Assembly: GCA_002424645.1 (NCBI GenBank)
Contig: DIKU01000002.1
Location: 1-6,812 of the forward strand
Reading direction: 5' to 3'
DNA: 6,812 nucleotides
From: Pelobacter sp. UBA5610
GTDB taxonomy: Bacteria > Desulfobacterota > Desulfuromonadia > Desulfuromonadales > Syntrophotaleaceae
Shown: in pieces, positions 1 to 6,100 of the stretch
Numbering within the stretch: the first letter of the stretch is position 1
How the letters are laid out: the number at the start of each line of letters is the position of its first letter
Notes under the pieces: model-generated
What the model saw: the letters and a program-made list of their open reading frames with translations, nothing else
Databases searched by the model: none
Told to the model about the DNA's origin: nothing
Translations under genes and position numbers: made by a program

Positions 1-6
1 GCCGCG

Positions 7-40
7 CCTTCAGCCTTCAGTCTTCGGCCTTCAGTCTGCC
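7..40. repeat. Short degenerate tandem heptamer (CCTTCAG) array
   Basis: The 7-base unit CCTTCAG appears at 7-13 and 14-20, a variant TCTTCGG at 21-27, another exact copy at 28-34, and a decayed TCTGCC at 35-40. The array may begin left of the window edge. It is non-coding and ends about 10 bases before the predicted sigma-54 promoter. No function can be assigned: it may be a simple intergenic repeat, and binding of an activator is only a speculation. Confidence 0.6.
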
Positions 41-50
41 TCACCCCTTT

Positions 51-66
51 TGGCTCGAATTTTGCT
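51..66 (+). promoter_or_regulatory. Predicted sigma-54 (RpoN) promoter of the minor pilin operon
   Basis: The sequence TGGCTCGAATTTTGCT matches the sigma-54 consensus TGGCACGRNNNTTGCW at every specified position except one (T instead of A at the fifth base). The invariant GG (52-53) and GC (64-65) are separated by exactly 10 bases, as required. Transcription would start near base 77, leaving a leader of about 40 bases before the first gene. Sigma-54 promoters need an enhancer-binding activator; for type IV pili this is typically PilR, known for pilA in Pseudomonas. Its binding site would lie mostly left of the window. The assignment is by motif only. Confidence 0.65.
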
Positions 67-117
67 TAAATAATGAATTGTAATTTTTGATTTCCAAAAT
101 CCATCCGAGGAGCTCCC

Positions 118-672
118 ATGATGCGATCCATGCGTCATCCCCTGCGAAAATTTTCAAGATCGCCGGCCGGATTGACCCTCATCGAACTGATTGTCACCCT
201 AGTCATATTGGGCATTCTGCTGACCATTGCCATTCCCCTCATGCGCCCCTTGGTTCGCAGCACCAACCTGACCTCTTCCGCCAATTCTTTTGTTGCCGCT
301 CTCAATTATGCCCGCAGCGAGGCGGTAACTCGCGGCGCCAGGGTGGTTGCCTGCGCCAGCAGCAACCCCATGGCCAATCCGCCCGCCTGCAGTAACAACG
401 CCAATTGGCAGACCGGATGGCTGGTATTTTTAGATAGCAACGAAAATAACACCTACCAGGCTGCCAACGATACTCTGTTGCGTGTGGCTGGGCCTATTGG
501 CGGCGATTTGACCCTCGCCGGTGCCAATCCTGCTGTCGCATTCACGAATTTAGGCGCGGCCATCGCGGGTAGTGGCAACTATATTGTTTGCGGTTCGGGG
601 TTGAACCGCTGGACCGTCAATGTCACCGCATCTGGCCGGATTAATAATCAAAGGGGGGCAGTATGTCCTTGA
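118..672 (+). CDS. fimU: Type IV pilus minor pilin, GspH/FimT family (FimU-like)
   Basis: This 184-residue protein has a class III prepilin leader. A basic N-terminus ends in Gly18, followed by mature residues LTLIEL with the Glu at +5 (residue 23) and a hydrophobic helix to about residue 45. Prepilin peptidase PilD should cleave after Gly18 and methylate the new N-terminus. The C-terminal part carries the GspH/FimT signature W97-x3-W101 followed by VFLD (D106). Paired cysteines C79/C91 and C158/C183 are likely disulfides. As the first gene of a pilVWXY1E operon it corresponds in position to Pseudomonas fimU, a minor pilin of the initiation/tip complex; fimT is the other possible name. A GAGGAG ribosome site at 107-112 precedes two adjacent ATGs (118 and 121), and the second has the better 8-base spacing, so the true start may be 121. 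The end overlaps pilV by 10 bases. Confidence 0.92.
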   Translation: MMRSMRHPLRKFSRSPAGLTLIELIVTLVILGILLTIAIPLMRPLVRSTNLTSSANSFVAALNYARSEAVTRGARVVACASSNPMANPPACSNNANWQTGWLVFLDSNENNTYQAANDTLLRVAGPIGGDLTLAGANPAVAFTNLGAAIAGSGNYIVCGSGLNRWTVNVTASGRINNQRGAVCP

Positions 673-1142
673 GGCTTCATAATGCCGCCGTCGGCCGCCG
701 CTATTCCCAGGAGTCCGGTTTCAGCCTGGTCGAGGTGTTGGTTGCGTTGTTGATACTGACGGTCGGTTTGCTTGGTCTGGCCGGCCTGCAGGGGCGGGGA
801 CTCCGCGACAGCCAAAGCGCTCTGGTGCGTTCCCGGGCCGTGCAATGCGCCGAAGATATTCTGGATCGCATGCGGGCCAATCGGGCCAATGCCGGAGCTT
901 ATGCTGTCGGTATCGGCGCGCCCGGGCCCGATGAATGGGATGATATGGATGGCTTGCTTGCTGAATTGAGCGGTTATGCAGGAATCGTTCAGACTGACTT
1001 GGGCGAATGGAAGTTCAGCCTCGCCCAATCCTTGCCCGAAGGCGACGGTTCGGTGGCGGTCAACGGCAACCTTACGACCGTCGTGGTGCAGTGGACCGAA
1101 TCGGGCGAGGAGCAAACCGTAACTGTGGTGACGAGGTTATGA
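663..1142 (+). CDS. pilV: Type IV pilus modification/minor pilin protein PilV
   Basis: This 159-residue protein has a 19-residue leader ending in Gly19. The mature N-terminus is FSLVEVLVAL with Glu at +5 (residue 24), followed by a hydrophobic helix rich in Leu and Gly. The PilV signature after the helix is clear: residues 64-73 read EDILDRMRAN, preceded by the QSALVRSRAVQCA segment. PilV is an inner-membrane minor pilin that joins the FimU-PilW-PilX-PilE priming complex and is incorporated at the pilus tip. The start is supported by the G-rich ribosome site AAGGGGGG (651-658), 4 bases before the ATG. The start lies inside the last codons of fimU and the stop overlaps the pilW start (ATGA), so translation is probably coupled on both sides. 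Confidence 0.95.
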   Translation: MSLRLHNAAVGRRYSQESGFSLVEVLVALLILTVGLLGLAGLQGRGLRDSQSALVRSRAVQCAEDILDRMRANRANAGAYAVGIGAPGPDEWDDMDGLLAELSGYAGIVQTDLGEWKFSLAQSLPEGDGSVAVNGNLTTVVVQWTESGEEQTVTVVTRL

Positions 1143-2233
1143 TGAACTGTCAAAAAATGTTTTTCAGGCGACTGGTGTCGCAGACCGGCATCACTTTGGT
1201 GGAAATGCTGGTGGCAATGGTGATTGGGCTCATACTGGCCGGCGGTATTTACCAAGTATTTGTCGGCAGTTCGGAAAGCTATCAACTGAACACGCAACTG
1301 GCGCGGGTGCAGGAGAGCGGTCGCTTTGCCATGCAACTCCTGCGGCAGGAAATTCGCGGTGCGGGTTACCTGGGCTGTGCACAGGATGTGGACGCCTATA
1401 CCTCGTTGCTCAACAATTCAAATTTCTATCTCTTTGAGTTCAACAACGCCATTTACGGCCTTGAAGCTACCGGCAACAATACCTGGGCTGACAATTCCCA
1501 AGGTTTCACCCAGGCGCAACTCGGGACCCAGTTGGCCATCGATACTCCCCTGAGTGGAAGTGATATTGTCGTTATTCGAGGTGTTTTCGGTGGCAATATT
1601 ACCATGTATACGGAAATGCCTCCTCCTTCGGCGGATATGAAAGTTGCGAACGCTGCTGGCATTATTAACGACAATGACATTCTGATGATCTCGGACTGCA
1701 GCCATGCATCCGTTTTTCAAGTGAGCAGTTTTAATCCAAATAACGGCAACCTCGTTTACAATACCGGCGGCAATTACGTTCTGGGTGATGCGGGGTTTCC
1801 AGGGAATGCCACCAAAATTCTGGGTCATGACTATAAAATCGGAGCTGAGATTGTCCGAATCCGCAGCGCGGTATTTTTCATCCGACTCAATCCTGGCAAT
1901 CAACCTGCCTTATATATGAAAGAAGGCGTCGCTCCTGCCGTCGAGCTCGTCGAGGGTGTGGAAAGCATGCAGATTCGCTACGGTGAGGATACCAATAACG
2001 ACGGTACGGTCGATACTTATGTCAATGCCAATCAGGTCGGAAACTGGGAGAGGGTGCGCAGCGTTCGCATCGGCTTGCTGTTGCGCAGCACGGCCGAAGC
2101 GGGGCGTGGACCCGTTGACAATAATGTCTACGATGTTTCCGGCGATGGCAATGACGATTTCGGACCGGTTGGCGACCGGCGCTTGCGATTGGTCATGAGC
2201 GGCACCGTCGGCTTGCGCAACCGCCTTCGTTAA
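1139..2233 (+). CDS. pilW: Type IV pilus minor pilin PilW
   Basis: This 364-residue protein has a leader ending in Gly17, then mature ITLVEMLVAM with Glu at +5 (residue 22) and a hydrophobic helix. The motif QESGRFAMQLLRQEIRGAGYLGC is the family signature just after the helix. C80 and C187 (in SDCSH) are the conserved-looking cysteine pair. Near the C-terminus D284-x-N286-x-D288-G-T-V-D292 is a calcium-loop-like motif. PilW is one of the larger minor pilins and links the other minor pilins to PilY1 in the priming/tip complex. The reading frame is open upstream to 1007, but that would overlap pilV by over 130 bases and push the prepilin leader far inside, so it is rejected. ATG 1139 overlaps the pilV stop by 4 bases; the adjacent ATG 1142 has better spacing (5 bases) from GAGG at 1133-1136 and may be the real start. 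Confidence 0.95.
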   Translation: MMNCQKMFFRRLVSQTGITLVEMLVAMVIGLILAGGIYQVFVGSSESYQLNTQLARVQESGRFAMQLLRQEIRGAGYLGCAQDVDAYTSLLNNSNFYLFEFNNAIYGLEATGNNTWADNSQGFTQAQLGTQLAIDTPLSGSDIVVIRGVFGGNITMYTEMPPPSADMKVANAAGIINDNDILMISDCSHASVFQVSSFNPNNGNLVYNTGGNYVLGDAGFPGNATKILGHDYKIGAEIVRIRSAVFFIRLNPGNQPALYMKEGVAPAVELVEGVESMQIRYGEDTNNDGTVDTYVNANQVGNWERVRSVRIGLLLRSTAEAGRGPVDNNVYDVSGDGNDDFGPVGDRRLRLVMSGTVGLRNRLR

Positions 2234-2234
2234 T

Positions 2235-2241
2235 GGGGGAG
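2235..2241 (+). promoter_or_regulatory. Ribosome binding site deciding the pilX start
   Basis: GGGGGAG sits directly before a run of three in-frame ATG codons (2242, 2245, 2248) and is 6 bases from the last. A fourth in-frame ATG at 2233 overlaps the pilW stop (TAATG) but lies upstream of this site and has no Shine-Dalgarno sequence of its own. Initiation at 2248, or 2245, is therefore favoured, although reinitiation at 2233 cannot be excluded. Confidence 0.65.
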
Positions 2242-2247
2242 ATGATG

Positions 2248-2754
2248 ATGCTTCATAGTGCAGCCAACAACAGGGGCGCGGTGTTGGTCACCGGCCTGAT
2301 TATTCTGGTGGTGCTGTCCCTCATTGGTCTGGTCGCCATGCAGAGTACCACCTTGCAGGAGCGCATGGCCGGCAACCTGGAACAGCGTGATGCGGCTTTT
2401 CAGGCGGCCGAAGCCGGTTTGCGGGGCGCCGAGGAATGGCTTAACAGCGTCGTTATCTTGCCTGCCTTCGACAGTACCTGCAATAACGGCCTCTGCAAGC
2501 CCAAAACCGATGGCACGGTATGGTGGAAAACCCTGGATTGGAACAATCCGGCCAAATATCGCACCTACCAGGAAGGCAATATCTCTGCCCGGTATATTAT
2601 CGAACATGTGGCAAATACCAACATAACGGGTAGCGATTCAGTAAAATTTGCACCGGTTCCTGAGGAGGGGGCAGGTGTTTACAGAATTATCAGTCGTGGA
2701 ATCAGCCCCAACGGGTTGGTAGAAGTTATTTTGCAGACCACATTTGTTCGTTAG
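2248..2754 (+). CDS. pilX: Type IV pilus assembly/minor pilin PilX
   Basis: With this start the protein has 168 residues; from ATG 2233 it would have 173. A short polar leader ends in R9-G10, followed by a hydrophobic segment (about residues 11-30). The strong PilX N-terminal signature comes next: TTLQERMAGN (34-43), then FQAAEAGLRGAEEWL from residue 51. As in other PilX proteins the helix is pilin-like, but the residue at +5 after the putative cleavage point is Thr15 and not the Glu found in its operon partners. PilX belongs to the minor-pilin complex that primes pilus assembly and associates with PilY1. It follows pilW without a gap. After its stop there is a 37-base AT-rich spacer, the first real gap in the operon. 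Confidence 0.93.
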   Translation: MLHSAANNRGAVLVTGLIILVVLSLIGLVAMQSTTLQERMAGNLEQRDAAFQAAEAGLRGAEEWLNSVVILPAFDSTCNNGLCKPKTDGTVWWKTLDWNNPAKYRTYQEGNISARYIIEHVANTNITGSDSVKFAPVPEEGAGVYRIISRGISPNGLVEVILQTTFVR

Positions 2755-2758
2755 ATTT

Positions 2759-2772
2759 TAATTTATAAATTA
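2759..2772. repeat. Perfect 14-bp AT palindrome in the pilX downstream spacer
   Basis: TAATTTATAAATTA is its own reverse complement. It lies five bases after the pilX stop and before the ribosome site of the next gene. It has no loop and no G or C, so it is a poor terminator hairpin. It could be a protein-binding site or part of an AT-rich internal promoter, but may simply reflect the low GC of this stretch. Confidence 0.35.
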
Positions 2773-2791
2773 GTAAAAATTCGGAGGCTAT

Positions 2792-3145
2792 ATGATTCCA
2801 AATTGGACAAAAATGTCAAAATTAACTGCTTTGAAGATTTTTATCGCAACGCAGTTTATCCTTTTTTGTGCCAGTGCTTCATTTTCCGCCCAATCGAGTG
2901 GATATATTACTAGGGTAGAGCCTTTGTTGAACATGGTGGCGATTGATGGTCGGTTAAGAGAAGTATCAGGCGAGGCCAAGATTTATCGAGGTTTTTCTGA
3001 AAAAAATACAGAAAATATCAATTCTGTTCGTATAAATAATTACGTTATGTATAGAGTGTATAAAAATAAAATTGTCGAATTGAGAATTTTTGACAAACCA
3101 ATTGATCCGGTTCGAATTGTTCCTTTGGTGGAAAGTTCCAAATAA
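2792..3145 (+). CDS. Small secreted protein, possibly PilY2-like pilus biogenesis factor
   Basis: This 117-residue protein has a basic N-terminus, a hydrophobic segment (about 13-26) and a type I signal-peptidase site after A27-S28-A29, so the mature protein is probably periplasmic. Cys26 is not in a lipobox, so it is not a lipoprotein, and the mature part has no cysteine. The mature part starts with a strand-rich stretch (YITRVEPLLNMVAIDGRLREVS) and ends KPIDPVRIVPLVESSK. Start support is GGAGG at 2783-2787, 4 bases before the ATG; a later in-frame ATG is at 2813. Size, signal peptide and linkage to pilY1 fit PilY2 (about 115 residues in Pseudomonas), a poorly understood fimbrial biogenesis protein, but there PilY2 follows pilY1. 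I infer the PilY2 relation from size and context and do not recognise a diagnostic motif. It is distinctly AT-rich compared with the pilin genes upstream. Confidence 0.8.
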   Translation: MIPNWTKMSKLTALKIFIATQFILFCASASFSAQSSGYITRVEPLLNMVAIDGRLREVSGEAKIYRGFSEKNTENINSVRINNYVMYRVYKNKIVELRIFDKPIDPVRIVPLVESSK

Positions 3146-3170
3146 TTTTTCTATTTGAGGAATTAAAATA

Positions 3171-6100
3171 ATGAATAAAAATTTTTTAGCGATAAATATC
3201 AAAAGGCTTTTTCTCCTGGTATTTTTTGCTTTTTTTGGTGGTTCTCAGATTTTGGCAGGGACCATTTCGCAAGCCCCCTTATTTATATCCGGGGCTGATA
3301 TCGATCCTAATATTATGTTTATTATTGATGATTCAGGTTCAATGCAATGGGAGTTTATGCCTGATGAAACAATGCATTTTTCTATTTATGTTTTTCCTGT
3401 CGTAAACAATGTATATGGGGGATCTGTTTATACAAATCAGGTTCCAAATTTTGATGACAATAATCTCCATAATTTTTTTAGTCGTTCTAGTGAAAACAAT
3501 AAGGTTTTTTACAATCCTGATATCACTTATAAACCATGGCATAATCATGATGGCACGCCAATGGCTGACGCAAACCCAACATGCGCCTACTATAATCCAG
3601 CTTCTACAGGCTTGGGCTGCATGAATCTGAAAGATCAAAACACAAAATATGCGCTCTGGTTTTATAATACAAGCAACCAAGATTTAAGTCAGGCATGGGG
3701 TAACTGGTCTAATCATACTTTTTGGCCTATCACCTACTATAATTATGTTGGCGGAAGTAGAACTTTGCGTTCCAGTTATACTCGGGTGCAAATCACGAGT
3801 TCTACGCCTTCCACGTCAACGTTTACCAGTCCAAACGGAACAATCCGCACCCGCGATCAGGAAATTCAGAATTTTGCCAACTGGTACCAGTACTATCGTT
3901 CAAGGATTCTGGCTTCTCGCGCGGGTATCGGCAAGGCATTTGCCGCTCAGGGAGAGTCGATCAGGGTTGGTTTCGGTGCTATTAACAAGGAGGCCTCCTC
4001 TGTTGATAACGTAAGTACCACGACCATCATTCGTGGTGTGCGTCCCTTCAGTGGTTCCGATCGAGAGGATTTTTTTACCAGGCTCTACAACCACATTATC
4101 CCTACGTCGGGAACACCGTTGCGACGGGCTCTGGACGCTGCGGGACAATATTATATGCGAACCGACTCCCGTGGGCCATGCAGCACGACTCCTGGCCAAT
4201 CCGGCGGGGATGATATCTCCTGTCGGCAGAACTACACGGTGCTTATGACTGATGGGTATTGGAACGGTTCTGCTGCTGCAACTGCGGCCGCGAGGGACAA
4301 TGTCGATGGGCAGGCTGGTTCGTTGATTATCAATCCAAATCCGTCCAAAAGTAACTTTCAATATTCCCCGAAACCTCCCTATGAAGATGCCTGGTCCAAT
4401 ACTCTGGCCGATATTGCCATGTATTACTGGAACCGCGATCTGCGGCCGGACCTGGACAACAATGTGCCAACTTCTACCTCCAACGAAGCCTTTTGGCAAC
4501 ATATGGTCACCTTCGGAGTCGGTCTTGGGGTTGCCGGGACCCTCGATCCAGAAAATGATTTTGCCGGTCTGGTGGCCGGTACCACGCAATGGCCGCAGCC
4601 CTACGCAGATGCCGGCCCCGCCAACGTCGATGATCTATGGCATGCGTCGGTAAATAGTCGTGGCGGCTTTTTCAGTGCTGCCGATCCGGATGTGTTTGCC
4701 GAGCGTCTGGGGGAGACACTGGATAGCATTGTTTCCCAATCGATGGGGACAGCGGCGGCCATCGCTACCAACTCGACGCGTTTGGTGGATGGCGCCCTGA
4801 TTTACCAGGCTAAATTCGATAGCACTGACTGGAGCGGTGAGTTGGTCTGTTATCGCCTGGACCCTGATACCGGCTATGTCGACGGTACGGCATGGACCAC
4901 GGATGATGCGGGTAGGATTCCCAGTCATGAGTCACGCAGGATTTTCACATGGAATGGGAGTGCAGGGCTCCAGTTCTCGGAGAGTTCCTGGGATTCTCTT
5001 TCGGTGACCCAGCGTACCGCCTTACAGGCTGGTGGGACCGTACAGCAAGGAAAAGATCGCCTCAACTGGATTCGAGGTCAACAGAGCAAAGAAGAGGGCC
5101 AAGCTGGCGGATATTTGCGCAAACGTAGTAAAATTTTGGGGGATATCGTCAATTCCGACCCGGTTGTAGTGGGTGTCCTAAATTTCCGATATGAAAACCT
5201 GCCGGCCGGGACGCCGGGACAAGATACCTATGCGGCTTTCGTCGAAGCCAACAAAACCCGCCGGCGGATGGTGTACGTCGGGGCCAATGACGGTATGCTG
5301 CATGCATTTGACGCCAATTCTGGTGAGGAGGTGTTCGCCTATGTCCCTGGGGGCGTGTACCAGAATCTGGCGTATCTGACCGATCCCGCCTACACCCATC
5401 GATATTACGTGGATGGCTCTCCCTTTGTCGGCGACGCCTATATCGATGGCCAATGGCGAACCATTCTGATCGGGACCCTCGGGGGCGGTGGGCGCAGCGT
5501 TTTTGCCCTGGATGTGACCGATCCGGATAACTTCAATGCCGGTAATGTAATGTGGGAATTTGCTGACCCCGAACTGGGGAATTCTTTTGCGCAGCCGGTG
5601 ATCGGCAGGATGGCCAACGGTGCCTGGGCCGTGATTTTCGGCAACGGTTACGGCAGCAACCTTGGCGAATCCAGGTTGTTCATTCTCGACGTTAAGACTG
5701 GCGGCACAACGCTTAGAAGGGTAATCAGCGCCGGGACAGGTCCTGGAAATGGCCTTTCGACGCCGGCCATGGTGGCCAACAGCCAACGGACCCTGACCAC
5801 CGGGTATGCCGGCGATCTCCTCGGCAATCTGTGGAAATTCGACCTTTCTCACGCCTCGAATACCGGCCAATGGAATGTAGCCTTTACCTCTGGCTCCAAT
5901 CGCTATCCCTTATTCACCGCTCGATACGGAAGCACCCAGGTGCAACCGATTACGGCGCCGTTGGATATTGGGTTACATCCCAACGGCAATTACATGATCT
6001 ATTTCGGCACCGGCAAATACTTCGAGGTCGGTGACAACCTGGTCGGCAGCAATCCGGATGTTCAGACCTTCTATGCCATCGAGGATACCGGCACCCGCAT

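Noticed and set aside
58..86. Possible sigma-70 promoter (TGTAAT-like -10) before fimU
   Set aside because: No acceptable -35 element is found at 16-18 bases; the AT-rich stretch is better explained as the region around the sigma-54 start site.
648..1115. Minus-strand open frame (155 codons) opposite pilV
   Set aside because: pilV on the plus strand has a diagnostic prepilin leader and ribosome site; the antisense product shows no motif or plausible start signal.
1007..1138. Upstream extension of the pilW reading frame
   Set aside because: It lies wholly inside pilV in another frame and would place the prepilin leader about 60 residues into the protein; the ATG at 1139/1142 gives a normal leader.
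1418..1903. Minus-strand open frame (161 codons) opposite pilW
   Set aside because: It is a shadow of the PilW coding frame with no recognisable protein features.
3146..3170. Possible terminator between the small gene and pilY1
   Set aside because: There is a short T run but no GC-rich stem before it, and pilY1 starts 25 bases on with its own ribosome site, so read-through is expected.
3900..4589. Long minus-strand open frame (229 codons) inside pilY1
   Set aside because: It is antisense to the vWA core of pilY1, which has clear conserved motifs; the translation is Arg/Pro/Gly-rich without any recognisable domain.
5178..5870. Long minus-strand open frame (230 codons) inside pilY1
   Set aside because: It is antisense to the conserved propeller domain. 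Its openness reflects the codon bias of the sense strand, and no family motif is seen.
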